Shown: piece after piece, positions 15,601-25,236 of the stretch
How positions within the stretch are numbered: position 1 is the stretch's first letter
How the letters are laid out: every line of letters begins with the position of its first letter
Assembly: GCF_945957525.1 (NCBI RefSeq)
Contig: NZ_CAMFLA010000028.1
Location: 1-44,598 of the forward strand
Direction of reading: 5' to 3'
Length of the DNA: 44,598 nt
From: an uncultured Aquitalea sp.
GTDB taxonomy: Bacteria; Pseudomonadota; Gammaproteobacteria; Burkholderiales; Chromobacteriaceae
The notes under the pieces: generated by a model
What the model was told of the DNA's origin: nothing
The model's input: only the letters and a program-made list of their open reading frames with translations
The model's database searches: none
Position numbers and translations under genes: made by a program

Positions 15601-15672
15601 GTGCCGCTCCTTGTGCCGCTGCCGCCCGCTCAGGATGGCGGGCCCGGCTGACAGCATAGCAAGCCGCAAGGC

Positions 15673-16473
15673 TCAGGCGAAGACCGCCACCACCTGACGC
15701 GACAACGCCACCAGTTCGCCGTCCGGCCCGTGCAGGTGGGCGTCCTGATTGGCATAGCCATCGCGCGCGGCCGCCAGGCTGGCGTCCATGCGCCACCAGC
15801 CCTCGCTGGATACCGGCTGGCCGTGGTGGATAAACTCCAGTTCCCAACTGAGCGTACTGGCCGGCGCATGCCCTTTCACCATGGACAGCGCCACCGGCGG
15901 GATGGCGTCGGCCATGGCCACAATCTGCTCCTCGCCCATCAGGCCCTCGTCGCGCTGGCGCAACAGGATACGGTTGAATGGCTGGTCATGACCGCTGAAT
16001 GGCAGCCCGCCCTCTACCCAGCGGTAGGCGTAATGGCGGGTGAATTCCGGCGACATACCGGCGATGAAGGGCAGCTCCGGGCTGGGCGACGCCTGCTCGG
16101 CCAAGGGTTTGACCGGCGCGGCGACAGACAGCGCCGACTCGCGCGAAGCGCCAAACGCCGCCACGAACATCGCCGCCACCTGATCGCCGGTCAGCAAGCG
16201 CGCCGCCATTTGCACGGCGGAACGCCCCTGCCGCAGCAGCTCAACCCGCAGGCTTGCTTGCCCCGGCGCTACCGGCGCGACAAACGTGGTATGCAGCGAC
16301 CACAAGGGCGGCAGCTCCGGCATTGCCGTGCGCATGGCGCGCACCGCCAGCAGTGCCTGCACCCCGCCAAACAGGGTGCGGCCCTGCGCCCAGCTCTCGT
16401 CCACCTCGGCAGTGAACAGGCCAGGCTCGCCCGCCACGGCGGCTACGCTGCGACACACTTCATCGATATGCAT
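15673..16473 (-). CDS. Acyl-CoA thioesterase (TesB/4HBT-type double hotdog)
   Basis: A 266-residue protein with AGGAG 8 bases before the ATG. The first hotdog domain includes WAQGRTLFGGVQALLAVRAM followed by LWSLHTTFVAPVAPGQASL, the usual thioesterase-like family pattern (4HBT_3). The second contains YAYRWVEGG, ADAIPPVALSMVKG and LSWELEFIHH. It probably hydrolyses acyl-CoA thioesters in the cytosol; chain length is unknown. It is divergent from a GlxA-type regulator (127-base region) and upstream of the SnoaL-AraC gene on the same strand (72-base gap), so it may head that operon. Confidence 0.85.
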   Translation of the reverse strand: MHIDEVCRSVAAVAGEPGLFTAEVDESWAQGRTLFGGVQALLAVRAMRTAMPELPPLWSLHTTFVAPVAPGQASLRVELLRQGRSAVQMAARLLTGDQVAAMFVAAFGASRESALSVAAPVKPLAEQASPSPELPFIAGMSPEFTRHYAYRWVEGGLPFSGHDQPFNRILLRQRDEGLMGEEQIVAMADAIPPVALSMVKGHAPASTLSWELEFIHHGQPVSSEGWWRMDASLAAARDGYANQDAHLHGPDGELVALSRQVVAVFA

Positions 16474-16600
16474 GGTTTTTCTCCTGGAGGTCCTGCCTGC
16501 GCCATCCGGCGGGGCAAGCAGCGTGCAGGCAGTCTAGCAGTGGCCTGCCCGGACCATCAGTGGCAATATTGACAATCTTCATGCCGATATCGCCATCATC

Positions 16601-17578
16601 ATGCATCAGGTTCGCTTGCTCCTGCTGGACAACTGCTATGCCGGCAGCGTGACCGGTTTCATCGATCTGCTGCACTTCGCCAACCAGATTGCCCAGCGCA
16701 AAGCTTGGCCGAAGGCCTTCCACTGGCGGGTATTCAGCCTGGACGGTCGGCCGGTGACCACCGCCTCCGGCCTCTCGCTCACACCGGAGGGCGATGCCGC
16801 GCTGGCCAGGGACGCTGACACGCTGGTGCTGCCGCCGCTGGGCTACCAGCGACTGGCGGATTTCGAAGCCCGGCTGGCGACGGAAAAGGCGGCTGGCGCA
16901 CTGGCCGCCCGCCTGCACAGCGAGGGCCGGCGCGTACTGTCCTTTTGCACCGGCGTGCCGCTGCTGGCGGAGCATGGTTTGCTGGATGGCCGGGAGGCCA
17001 CAGTGAGCTGGTGGCTGCATCACTGGTTTCGCCAGCGTTACCCGCAAGTGCGCTTGCAGGACTACGCCACTTGCAGCGAATCGGACGGCGTTTGGTGCGG
17101 TGGGGCCACCACGTCTTATATCGATCTGGCGCTGCGGCTGATCAGGCAGGTGGCCGGCGTGGAGCTGGCCATGTCCTGCTCGCGCCTGATGCTGGCGGAC
17201 CTCAATCGCGCGAGCCAGGCACCATACATGTCGATGCAGAGCTTTGCCGGCCACGGCGACGAGCTGGTGCTGCGCTGTCAGGCCTGGTTGCAACAGCACT
17301 TGGCCCACCCTTACCGGCTGGGCGAACTGGCCGACAGCGTGGGCGCGAGCGAACGCACGGTGATGCGGCGTTTTCAGCTGGTGCTGGGCCAGCCGCCCTT
17401 GCGTTATCTGCAGCAATTGCGCTTGCAGGCGGCGCGCCGCCTGCTGGAAACCAGCACCTTGCCGCTGGAGGATATCGTCGGCCGGGTGGGCTATGCCGAT
17501 GCGGCCAGCTTTCGCCGCCTGTTCCAGCGCGAACTACAATGCACGCCGGCGGAATACCGCCGCCGCTTTGCCGCCTGA
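16601..17578 (+). CDS. GlxA-type transcriptional regulator (DJ-1/PfpI domain plus AraC HTH)
   Basis: A 325-residue protein. Residues about 4-180 form a DJ-1/PfpI (class I amidotransferase-like) domain. The nucleophile-elbow cysteine is present in RVLSFCTGVPLLAEHGLLDG, followed by EATVSWWLHHWF. Residues about 222-322 form an AraC DNA-binding domain (LGELADSVGASERTVMRRFQ, then IVGRVGYADAASFRRLFQRE). Regulators of this class (GbdR, ArgR, CdhR and others) often sense amino acids or quaternary amines. It is divergent from the thioesterase gene and probably regulates the 14.8-16.5 kb cluster. Confidence 0.9.
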   Translation: MHQVRLLLLDNCYAGSVTGFIDLLHFANQIAQRKAWPKAFHWRVFSLDGRPVTTASGLSLTPEGDAALARDADTLVLPPLGYQRLADFEARLATEKAAGALAARLHSEGRRVLSFCTGVPLLAEHGLLDGREATVSWWLHHWFRQRYPQVRLQDYATCSESDGVWCGGATTSYIDLALRLIRQVAGVELAMSCSRLMLADLNRASQAPYMSMQSFAGHGDELVLRCQAWLQQHLAHPYRLGELADSVGASERTVMRRFQLVLGQPPLRYLQQLRLQAARRLLETSTLPLEDIVGRVGYADAASFRRLFQRELQCTPAEYRRRFAA

Positions 17579-17729
17579 GCCACGAAAACGCGCCGATAAA
17601 ACCGGCTGCGGATCATGAATCCCCCCCTCTCGCTTCCCGGTCAGCCAGCGAACCCCTTCTTCAATTGGCCGTGCAAGGACGTTGGAGGGGGAATAAACGG
17701 CAAGGCTGCGGCATTGCCAAGTTAAGCGC

Positions 17730-17830
17730 GGCTAACAAACATCCATATCACGGCTAAGGCGAGGCGCCGACGCGGGCAGTCCTTGAGTACGCAAGGAGAC
17801 GCAACGCAGCTTCCGGTGTTTTGTTGGCGG
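17730..17830 (+). repeat. Dispersed intergenic element, copy 3
   Basis: It begins GGCTAACAAAC and ends TTTTGTTGGCGG, giving inverted termini. The core GGCGCCGACGCGGGCAGTCC, then GAGTACGCAAGGAGACGCAA followed by CGCAG, matches the reverse complement of the 13231 and 37687 copies. It is located between convergent genes. Confidence 0.75.
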
Positions 17831-17910
17831 CGCCAAGTCGAAAGGCCCGACTTGGCCGGGCCCTACGCCATCCTGCCCAATGCCTGGCCAGCCTCCGACG
17901 CCGGCAAAGC

Positions 17911-17940
17911 CAAAGGCGCGGTCTAAGGGCCGCGCCTTTG
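17911..17940. terminator. Intrinsic terminator of the chemoreceptor gene
   Basis: CAAAGGCGCGG (17911-17921) pairs perfectly with CCGCGCCTTTG (17930-17940), 8-base loop, 18 bases after the chemoreceptor stop codon on the minus strand. Confidence 0.75.
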
Positions 17941-17958
17941 CTGTTTCGCCTACTCAAG

Positions 17959-19563
17959 TTACAGACGGTAAGCGGCGACGATGCCCTGCATCTGCCTGGC
18001 TGCGGCGTCCAGTTGGCGCGCCGCGCTGGAAGTGGCGCCCGCGCCCTCGTTGGCCTCGCGCGCCATGTCGGCGATGCGGTCCACCTGTACGGCGATATCG
18101 GTACTGGCCGAGGCCTGCTCGCGAATGGAGCCGGTAATGCTGCCCACCAACCCCACCAGATCCTGCGTGGTGCTGCCGATGCGGCTGATGGCGTCCTGCG
18201 CCTGATCGGCCCGTTGCAAACCGTTGTCCACGCGAGACACCGTCGCGCTCATGGCGCGACCGGTCTGCTCGTTGCTGTCGGAAATGGCGCGGATGACAGT
18301 GGTGATCTCGCCGGTCATGGCGGCGGTGCGTTCGGCCAACTTGCGCACCTCGTCCGCCACCACCGCAAAGCCGCGCCCCTGCTCGCCGGCCCGCGCCGCC
18401 TCGATGGCGGCGTTGAGCGCCAGCAGATTGGTCTGGTCGGCAATGTCCTTGATCACGGAAACAGAGGCCACGATGGTCTGCGCCTGTTCGCCCAGCCGCC
18501 GCACGCTGTCGGAGGCATCGCGTACGGTGGCGGCGATGTCGCGGATATCGTCCACCGTGGCGCTGACCACCTGATGACCGGAGCTGGCCAGATCGCCGGC
18601 GGCTACCGCGTGATCATTGGTGGAGGCCGCCTGCGAACCCACGTGGTTGATGCTGACGGTCAGCTGCTGCACGGTGGCGGCCACACTGGCCGACACTTCG
18701 CTTTGCGCCTCGGCGGTACGCGCCACGTCGGTGGAGGTTTCCGCCAGCGTGGTGGCCGCGCCGGCCACGCGATGGATGTTGCCGGCCAAGTCGGACAGGC
18801 TCGACTGCAAACGGTCCACCAAGCCGTTGAAGGCCTGGGCGATGCTGCCCAGCTCGTCCTGGCTATCGGCCGGCGCGCGGCGGGTAAAGTCCAGCGAGCC
18901 GGCGATATCGCTGATGGCGCCTTGCAAGCCGCTGATGGCGCGACTGATGGAGCGCGCCAGCGACCAGCCGATAGCGCTCACCACGATCAGGCACAACAGC
19001 ACCGTGCCCCAGCTGATGGCCTGCACCCGCGACAGCAGGGCGCGGGCATCGCCGGCCGCCCCGGCAGTCACGCTGTAGTTGTATTGCAGATGCTTGCCCG
19101 CCGCCGCCAACACGGCGCGCGAAGCCGGCTCCACCATGCGCAGGGCGGATTTGGAGGCCACGATATCCCCACTCTCGGTGGCTTCCAGATAGGGCTTGAG
19201 CTGCGCCACGTAGTCGTTGAGGGTTTTCAGGTCCGCCGCCAACAAGGCCTTGTCGGCCTCATCCAGCGGCTGATAAGCCTTGAGTGCGGCGCGCGCGTCG
19301 GCCTCTGCGTCGGCAATGGCCTTGGGCAAGGCCATCAGCTCATTGGCGTTGTCGGTGGTTTGCAGCAGCAGGGAATCGGCATGCAGCCGCAACACGTCGG
19401 CTTCGAAGCGCTGCAATGATTTGAGACTGGGCATCTGCTCGCTCACCACTTCTTCCACGAAGCGGCCGAGACTGAAAACGGTATAGGCGATAACGGCGCC
19501 GCTAAGGCAAAGGCCCAGCGTGGAAATGGCCGCCAGCATGGTAAGACGGTACTTGATCTTCAT
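17959..19563 (-). CDS. Methyl-accepting chemotaxis protein
   Basis: A 534-residue inner-membrane receptor. The start at 19563 ([10 protein letters not shown]) is chosen because the membrane signal begins there. TM1 is at about 8-30 and a periplasmic four-helix-bundle type sensor spans about 31-185. TM2 is at about 186-208 ([19 protein letters not shown]), followed by a HAMP region with [20 protein letters not shown]. The long cytoplasmic coiled coil carries the invariant hairpin [20 protein letters not shown] followed by [20 protein letters not shown], which binds CheA/CheW. No C-terminal CheR-tethering pentapeptide is seen (it ends VAAYRL). The ligand is unknown. It is a monocistronic gene. 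Confidence 0.95.
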   Translation of the reverse strand: MKIKYRLTMLAAISTLGLCLSGAVIAYTVFSLGRFVEEVVSEQMPSLKSLQRFEADVLRLHADSLLLQTTDNANELMALPKAIADAEADARAALKAYQPLDEADKALLAADLKTLNDYVAQLKPYLEATESGDIVASKSALRMVEPASRAVLAAAGKHLQYNYSVTAGAAGDARALLSRVQAISWGTVLLCLIVVSAIGWSLARSISRAISGLQGAISDIAGSLDFTRRAPADSQDELGSIAQAFNGLVDRLQSSLSDLAGNIHRVAGAATTLAETSTDVARTAEAQSEVSASVAATVQQLTVSINHVGSQAASTNDHAVAAGDLASSGHQVVSATVDDIRDIAATVRDASDSVRRLGEQAQTIVASVSVIKDIADQTNLLALNAAIEAARAGEQGRGFAVVADEVRKLAERTAAMTGEITTVIRAISDSNEQTGRAMSATVSRVDNGLQRADQAQDAISRIGSTTQDLVGLVGSITGSIREQASASTDIAVQVDRIADMAREANEGAGATSSAARQLDAAARQMQGIVAAYRL

Positions 19564-19916
19564 CGTTTGCATTCCGCATAGCCCGAGGGCCGGTCCATCC
19601 TCTATGCCGTCGACGAGACGGCCTCCCCGTTCCGGGAATGCGCATGGCGATGCATTATTTGATCTGAAAATATCGCCAGTCATGAATACCGCCATGAACC
19701 TGCATTGCAACACACATGATGCGCATGTGCGTCAATGCGTGAAAATCATGGAAATACTCGCTCAAGACAGCATAAAAGGTCTTCATTGCCCGCTAACCGT
19801 CTTGAGACACCCCCTGAACCCGGCCATCATCTAGCCACGCATTTGATCAAAATGGCAAGAAAAAGGCGCAATTCCGCTATTCCGCCGGCAAAAGTGCGTC
19901 ATCCGGGCGACGCCGC
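19564..19916. other. 353-base intergenic region upstream of the chemoreceptor gene
   Basis: It lies between the chemoreceptor start and the end of the TetR gene, both on the minus strand. It must hold the chemoreceptor promoter, but I could not pick a convincing sigma-28 or sigma-70 pair. The one clear structure is CACATG-ATGCG-CATGTG at 19713-19729, a 6-bp-arm palindrome that could be a regulator site. No ORF is supported. Confidence 0.5.
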
Positions 19917-20549
19917 TCAGCGGCGACGCAATTGCGGCGCTGCCGGCAGGCCGGCCAGGGTGGCGGCGATCATGCGCTCGCTGTCGGCCAGCGCCTGTTC
20001 GGCCTGACCCTCGTCATAGCTGAACTTGAGCATGGAATAGATGCCGTCGAACACGGCGTAGAGGTAGCGGTTGCAGAGGGGCACATCCAGGTCTGCCGGC
20101 AGCTCGCCGCAGGCGATGGCCTGCTTCAGCAAACGCCGGCTGTAACGCATGGATAGGCTGTCCATCAGATTGCGCCGACGCAGGATGGGACGATTTTCTT
20201 CGTTGCGTTCGCACTTGAAGTAGAGGATTTCCCCCACCCGCTGCAGCTGACCAGGGCGGCTCCACAGCAAGAGGTAATAGCCGGCGGCCTGGGCCAGCGC
20301 CGCCATCGGGCTGTCCAGCCGCGGCAGGCTGTCGAAGTGGTCGTGCTGCATGGCGCGCTCGGTCATGGCCAGGCACACCTCGATCTTGTTGGCGTAGTGC
20401 CCGTACACCGCGCCGCGCGATACGCCGGCGGCGTCGGCGATATCAGCCATGGTGGTGCTGGCAATGCCCTTGGCCAGAAACACGCGCTCCGCGCCGTCGA
20501 GAATGGCGTCCCGCGTTTTCTGCGAATCTTCCTTGGTTTTGCGCGCCAT
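19917..20549 (-). CDS. TetR-family repressor (AcrR/TtgR-like), next to a MATE exporter
   Basis: A 210-residue protein starting MARKTKEDSQKTRDAILDGA (start 20549, AAGGGC just upstream). The N-terminal helix-turn-helix is the standard one (AERVFLAKGIASTTMADIAD, then AAGVSRGAVYGHYANKIEV). The C-terminal domain resembles the AcrR-type ligand-binding bundle (FKCERNEENRPILRRRN). It is divergently transcribed from the MATE gene, with a palindrome between them (20600-20621). By analogy to AcrR/TtgR it represses the exporter until a toxic ligand binds. Confidence 0.92.
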   Translation of the reverse strand: MARKTKEDSQKTRDAILDGAERVFLAKGIASTTMADIADAAGVSRGAVYGHYANKIEVCLAMTERAMQHDHFDSLPRLDSPMAALAQAAGYYLLLWSRPGQLQRVGEILYFKCERNEENRPILRRRNLMDSLSMRYSRRLLKQAIACGELPADLDVPLCNRYLYAVFDGIYSMLKFSYDEGQAEQALADSERMIAATLAGLPAAPQLRRR

Positions 20550-20599
20550 GCCCTTGCACCCCGCCTTGAGAGACGCGCCATTATGCCACAATTAAATAA

Positions 20600-20621
20600 T
20601 TAATCGCTCATGACTGATTAA
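20600..20621. promoter_or_regulatory. Candidate TetR operator
   Basis: TTAATC-GC-TCATGA-CT-GATTAA is a near-perfect 22-bp palindrome in an AT-rich patch of the divergent region, 50 bases upstream of the repressor start. Size and position fit a TetR-dimer site. Confidence 0.6.
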
Positions 20622-20751
20622 ATGTTAGACTACCTGTTTCAACACCAACGCCAGAGCGCCGCCATCTGCCGCAGGCAGGCCCTAACCACGGGCAGCCGGC
20701 AAGACGTCCTGCCCTCCGGCGCAACCTTCCATTCATCAAGGAGCGTCTGTC

Positions 20752-22122
20752 ATGACTGCCGATCTGCGCGATCTGGACACCCTGCCCGTACGCCGCCTGT
20801 TCTGGCGTTACGCGGCGCCGTCCATCGCCGGCATGCTGGTGACGGGCGTCTATTACCTGGTGGACGGCATGTTCGTCGGCCGTTACGTGGGCGAAACCGG
20901 TCTTGCCGCCATCAATCTGGCCTACCCGCTTGTGATGTTCATCCTGGGGGTAGGGGCCATGCTCAGCATGGGCGCGGCTACCCGCGTCAGCCTGTCGCAA
21001 GGCGCGGGCAAGCCTGATGAAGCCAGAAACGCACTGGCCGCCGGCCTGTGGCTGACGCTGCTGGCCGGGCTGCTGATACCGCTGGCGGGCTGGCTATGGC
21101 GCGAGCCGCTGCTGAGCCTGCTGCGGCTGGATGCCAGCCCGGCCTTGCGCCAGCAGGCCGGGCTCTACCTCTCACTGATGCTGGGCGGCGCGGTGCTGGT
21201 GCTGGGCCAATTTATGACGGCGGCGCTGCTGCGCAACGATGGCCGCCCGCGGCTGGCCACTGCCTTGCTGAGCGCCGGCGCGGTGCTGAACATCCTGCTC
21301 GACTACCTCCTGGTGGTGGTGTGGCCCTTCGGGCTGGCCGGCGCCGCAGTGGCCACCCTGTTGGCCGAAGGTCTGGTCAGCGCCGCAGGCCTGATATATC
21401 TCACTTCGCGTCATGCCCGCCTGCGCCTCAGCGCCAGCGATCTCTTGCGCTGGCCGCGCGGTATGGCCGATGTGCTCAAGCTGGGCTTGTCCGGCTTCAT
21501 GATGGAGCTCAACCTGGCCTTGCTGCTCATCGTCCACAACCTGCAACTGCTGCGTTACGGCGACGAAACCCAGGTAGCCGCCTATGCCATCGCCGGTTAT
21601 ACCGAATCGCTGTTCATTCTGGTGGTGCATGGACTGGCCATCGGCGTACAACCGCTGATCAGCCACGCCACCGGCGCCGGTGAACCGCGCCGGGTGGCGG
21701 AAACCCTGCGCTACGCCATTCGCGCCACCTTGCTGACGGGGGGGCTAAGCTGGCTGCTGGTGCAGGCTCTGCCGGAGCTGATCGCCACCGTCTACACCAG
21801 CGACAACCCGGTCCTGCTGGCGGCCGGCGTCGCCGCGCTGCGGCTGCACCTGCTGGCCATGCCGCTGGACGGGCTGATCATCATGGGCGTGGTGCTGCTG
21901 CAAGCCATGGCCGATACGCGCGGCGCGCTGTTCGGCACCGTGGGCAAAACCCTGTTGCTGCTGCCTGTGTTGTGGCTGCTGCCACAAGCGCTGGGGCTCA
22001 ACGGCGTCTGGCTGGCGCTGCCGCTGGTAAATCTGTTGCTGGGCGCGGTCATGGCGCTGATGCTGGCGCGCCAGTTGCGTCGTCTGAGCGGCATTCGCCG
22101 CCGTCAGCCCGCCTTGACCTGA
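20752..22122 (+). CDS. MATE-family multidrug exporter
   Basis: A 456-residue membrane protein with AAGGAG 8 bases before the ATG. Twelve hydrophobic segments are arranged as two homologous halves. MATE hallmarks near the start: FWRYAAPSIAGMLVTGVYYL, followed by VDGMFVGRYVGETGLAAINL and MLSMGAATRVSLSQGAGKPDE. It exports cationic drugs or dyes using Na+ or H+ gradients. Control by the divergent TetR protein is strongly suggested by position. Its position 61 bases before an MscS-type gene on the same strand allows cotranscription. Confidence 0.92.
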   Translation: MTADLRDLDTLPVRRLFWRYAAPSIAGMLVTGVYYLVDGMFVGRYVGETGLAAINLAYPLVMFILGVGAMLSMGAATRVSLSQGAGKPDEARNALAAGLWLTLLAGLLIPLAGWLWREPLLSLLRLDASPALRQQAGLYLSLMLGGAVLVLGQFMTAALLRNDGRPRLATALLSAGAVLNILLDYLLVVVWPFGLAGAAVATLLAEGLVSAAGLIYLTSRHARLRLSASDLLRWPRGMADVLKLGLSGFMMELNLALLLIVHNLQLLRYGDETQVAAYAIAGYTESLFILVVHGLAIGVQPLISHATGAGEPRRVAETLRYAIRATLLTGGLSWLLVQALPELIATVYTSDNPVLLAAGVAALRLHLLAMPLDGLIIMGVVLLQAMADTRGALFGTVGKTLLLLPVLWLLPQALGLNGVWLALPLVNLLLGAVMALMLARQLRRLSGIRRRQPALT

Positions 22123-22183
22123 CCCCCTGCCGACGGCGGGCGCTTCCGCTATGATGATGGTGACATTTCCCCGGAGCCGTCTC

Positions 22184-23830
22184 ATGCCGTCCGCTCGTTT
22201 GCTGCGCGCCTGCCTCAGCCTGCTGTGCTTGTTCTTCGTCCTGTGCGCGCCCGCTCGCGCAGCCGAACCGCGCCTTGCGCCCGATGCCTGGGAGCAGGAA
22301 CGCACGCTCACCCTCGGCAACACGCCGGTATATCTGTTTCTGGCCCGCGAAGGCGAACTCACCCCGCAACAACGCGTAGAACGCGTCCGGGCGCGGCTGG
22401 CCGTGCTAGACGAAAGCGATGCCGCCAAACCGGTTACCGCCACCCCCTTCGGAGGCGGGGCCAGTGCCGGTTACCGGCTGGCGGTCAACGGCAAGCCGCT
22501 GTTCAACATTCTGGCGGGCGATCTGGACCCGGCCGACGGACTCAGCCTGCAACAATCCGCCGCCAATGTGCAAAAACGGCTGGACGATCTTCGCCTGGCG
22601 TATCTCGAACAACACTCCGCCAGCTCACTGTCGCTGGGCGCGGGGCTGGGCTTGCTGGGTACGCTGGTCTTCGCCGCCATACTGTGGCTGGTGCTGAAAG
22701 CCCGCGGGCTGTCGCTGCAGAAACTGACGCAACGCACCGCGCTCGGACCCGCATGGCTGCGGCGGCGGCCCGAGCTGCAACAATTGCTCAGCATGTTGGA
22801 GCGGGGCGTCATCAATATCACCGCCCTGCTGGTAGGGCTATTTGCCACCTATATCTGGCTGACCTGGCTGCTGGCCCGCTTTCCCTATACCTTGCCCTTC
22901 AGCCGTCGGCTGGGCCGTTTCCTGTTCGGCCTGTTCGGCGATCTGGGCGCCAGCGCGCTGGGCGCGGTTCCCGGCCTGCTGACGGTCGCCATTATCTTTC
23001 TGCTTACCCGCCTGCTGGGGCGTTGCGTGCAGCTGCTGTTCGACATGGTGGAAAGAGGGCAGCTGAGCCTGCCGGGCATGCATGCGGAAACCATCGGCGC
23101 CACCCGGCGGCTAGTCAGCACCGTGCTGTGGCTGTTCGCCCTCACCGTGGCCTATCCCTATCTGCCCGGTGCCAACACCGACGCCTTCAAGGGCATGAGT
23201 GTTTTCTTCGGCCTGCTCGTCACCCTGGGTTCAGCCGGCATCATGAACCACGCCATGAGCGGCCTGGTGCTGGTTTATTCCCGCGCCATGCGACCGGGCG
23301 ATTTTGTGCGCGTGGGCGATGTGGAAGGCGTGGTCACCGAGCTGTCCGCCCTGTCCACCAAGATCAAAACCCGCAACGACCATGAAATCACCGTGCCCAA
23401 CGCCGTGGTGGTGGGCGGCAAGGTGGAAAATTTCAGCCGCACCCAGGACGGGGTGGGCATGATGATCACCACTACCGTCACCATCGGCTACGACACGCCG
23501 TGGCGGCAGGTAAAGGCCATGCTGGAGCTGGCCGCCCGCCGCACCCGGCTCATAGACCAACGTTTGCCGATGCGGGTGCGCATGCTGGCCTTGCAGGACT
23601 TCTACGTGGAGTACGAATTGCAAGCGCGCGGCCTGCCGGGCCAGCTGTCCCATGATGTGCGCAGCGAGCTGCACGGCCACATACAGGACATCTTCAACGA
23701 ATTTGGCGTTCAGATCATGTCGCCGCACTTCATCGCCCAGCCGGAAAACAATGTGCTGGTGCCGCGCGAACACTGGTACGACGCGCCGGCGCAAGCCGAT
23801 CAGGACCCGCCGCCACCGGCCAAGGACTGA
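22184..23830 (+). CDS. MscS-family mechanosensitive ion channel with signal peptide
   Basis: A 548-residue protein. The start at 22184 has CCGGAG 7 bases upstream. An N-terminal signal sequence (to about residue 27, ARA) is followed by a periplasmic domain of about 130 residues. About five transmembrane helices follow, then the pore-lining helix and beta domain typical of MscS: FFGLLVTLGSAGIMNHAMSG, then GDFVRVGDVEGVVTELSALS, TKIKTRNDHEITVPNAVVVG and KVENFSR. The C-terminus ends with a Pro-rich tail. It is longer than E. coli MscS (286 residues), in the MscM/YbdG size range. It would release solutes upon hypo-osmotic shock. Confidence 0.9.
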   Translation: MPSARLLRACLSLLCLFFVLCAPARAAEPRLAPDAWEQERTLTLGNTPVYLFLAREGELTPQQRVERVRARLAVLDESDAAKPVTATPFGGGASAGYRLAVNGKPLFNILAGDLDPADGLSLQQSAANVQKRLDDLRLAYLEQHSASSLSLGAGLGLLGTLVFAAILWLVLKARGLSLQKLTQRTALGPAWLRRRPELQQLLSMLERGVINITALLVGLFATYIWLTWLLARFPYTLPFSRRLGRFLFGLFGDLGASALGAVPGLLTVAIIFLLTRLLGRCVQLLFDMVERGQLSLPGMHAETIGATRRLVSTVLWLFALTVAYPYLPGANTDAFKGMSVFFGLLVTLGSAGIMNHAMSGLVLVYSRAMRPGDFVRVGDVEGVVTELSALSTKIKTRNDHEITVPNAVVVGGKVENFSRTQDGVGMMITTTVTIGYDTPWRQVKAMLELAARRTRLIDQRLPMRVRMLALQDFYVEYELQARGLPGQLSHDVRSELHGHIQDIFNEFGVQIMSPHFIAQPENNVLVPREHWYDAPAQADQDPPPPAKD

Positions 23831-24008
23831 ATATCGACTCGTTGGCCGCAAGCAAAACCGATTCCCTTGTCATGGATCATGCCGGATATTGTTTCTTTAA
23901 AATATAACCGGAATCCGGCCCGCTTTTATTAGGCAAGCCTTGCCCCGCGCCAAAGCCCGCTGCTATACCGAAATCATTACGGGGCCTTATTCAAAGACGG
24001 GAGACAAC

Positions 24009-25217
24009 ATGGCCACCCCCCCAATGAAGCTGCTGATCCTGGAAGATCAGGTTGTCCTGCGCAAGCTGATCTCCCGGCAAACCGGTTTTTTCAGTCGCTA
24101 CCCAACCGATATCGACGAATTCAGCGACGCCGCCGAGGCCTTGCGCAGCGTGGCCGAACACCGCTACGACCTCATCATTACCGACATCGGCATGCCGGGC
24201 ATGAGCGGCATCGATTTCATCAAGAATCTCTCCGCAATGGGCTGTAACGCCTCATTGCTGATCGTCTCCGGCTACGATGTCAAAATCTTGGAAGTCATCG
24301 CCTCGATGGGGCGGGCCCAGGGCTTGCCGGCAGTGCATTTCCTGACCAAGCCTTACTCCATGGATGCCTTTCTGGACAAGCTCAATCAGGTGTTCAGCGA
24401 GATGGAGCAGCGCGCCGCCCTCCAGGGGCTGGATCAAGGCAAATTCTGGGATGCTTTGAACAGCGCCAACACGCTCCTGCACTTCCAGCCCGTACGCGAC
24501 CGCGCCAATCGTCAAACGCGGGGTTATCAATTGCGTTTCCTGCAACTGCCGGATGGCGGGCAGCACGTGGCGCTGACGCCCGAACTACTGCGATCGCTCA
24601 GCGATAACCCGCAGTTGCCTGCGCTGATCACCGAAACCTTGCTGGAACGGGTGGCCAACTGGGTAGCGTCCCTCCCAGAGGAAAGCCGAGCGGGAAAACG
24701 GTTCTACTTTGAAATCGGCAGCGAGGCACTGGCCTGCGAAAATCTCTTCGACCGCTTCGCCATGCAGTTGCGGCAGCTGCGTTTGCCCAACCAGCAATTC
24801 GGCTTTCTGGTCGGTCATGGCTTGCAGGAAGGCCGTTCGCCGGTGGGTTTTGAAAACATCGCCAAGCTCAAATACATCGGTTTCCCCCTGCTGGCCCACA
24901 AGCTGGAGGAAGGCGCCTTTACACTGGCCAACCTGCTGCGCCTGCCCTTCGACGGCGTCCACCTCTCCTGCAGGGCGCTGCGGTTGCTGGCCGACACCGG
25001 TCTTGGCGGCCCGTCGCCGCTCGGCTTCCTGCTGAATCTCGGCATTCCCGTCTCCCGCCTCACTGTCACCGGCATTGATCACGAAGCCGACATGGCCTGG
25101 CTGGAAGGCGTAGGCGACATCAGCTTGCAGGGCGAGCAAATTGCGCCCCTGCTCTCAAAACAGGCAATCATGGCCGATATAACAAGCGCTACCGAAGCCA
25201 AAGGAGCTTCGGCCTGA
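24009..25217 (+). CDS. Response regulator: REC domain fused to a catalytically dead EAL-like domain
   Basis: A 402-residue protein. The start at 24009 has GGGAG 6 bases upstream. The REC domain (about 5-125) has D59 as phospho-acceptor (IITDIGMPG) and K in FLTKPYS. The region 150-395 follows the EAL fold but has lost catalysis: HYQP is HFQP, the EAL signature is replaced by YQLRF, the DDFG stretch is AHKLEEG and the KID motif is VHLS. It cannot be a normal c-di-GMP phosphodiesterase; it may bind c-di-GMP or a partner protein. The domain order recalls RocR of Pseudomonas, which has an active EAL. First gene of a three-gene operon with a REC protein and a hybrid kinase. Confidence 0.88.
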   Translation: MATPPMKLLILEDQVVLRKLISRQTGFFSRYPTDIDEFSDAAEALRSVAEHRYDLIITDIGMPGMSGIDFIKNLSAMGCNASLLIVSGYDVKILEVIASMGRAQGLPAVHFLTKPYSMDAFLDKLNQVFSEMEQRAALQGLDQGKFWDALNSANTLLHFQPVRDRANRQTRGYQLRFLQLPDGGQHVALTPELLRSLSDNPQLPALITETLLERVANWVASLPEESRAGKRFYFEIGSEALACENLFDRFAMQLRQLRLPNQQFGFLVGHGLQEGRSPVGFENIAKLKYIGFPLLAHKLEEGAFTLANLLRLPFDGVHLSCRALRLLADTGLGGPSPLGFLLNLGIPVSRLTVTGIDHEADMAWLEGVGDISLQGEQIAPLLSKQAIMADITSATEAKGASA

Positions 25218-25236
25218 TCGTTAACAAGGGGAAAAC

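Larger units (their letters stand above)
17579..17958. other. 380-base intergenic region between convergent genes
   Basis: No ORF is supported. A fragment resembling the left end of the dispersed element (GCCGATAAAACCGGCTGCGG) sits at about 17592-17611. A full copy occupies 17730-17830, and a strong terminator is at 17911-17940. Confidence 0.6.

Noticed and set aside
17821-19419. A 532-residue plus-strand ORF
   Set aside because: It is the antisense shadow of the chemoreceptor gene, Gly/His/Gln-rich with no family resemblance.
19713-19729. CACATG-ATGCG-CATGTG palindrome as a chemoreceptor promoter element
   Set aside because: No matching regulator or promoter hexamers could be identified; noted only within the intergenic entry.
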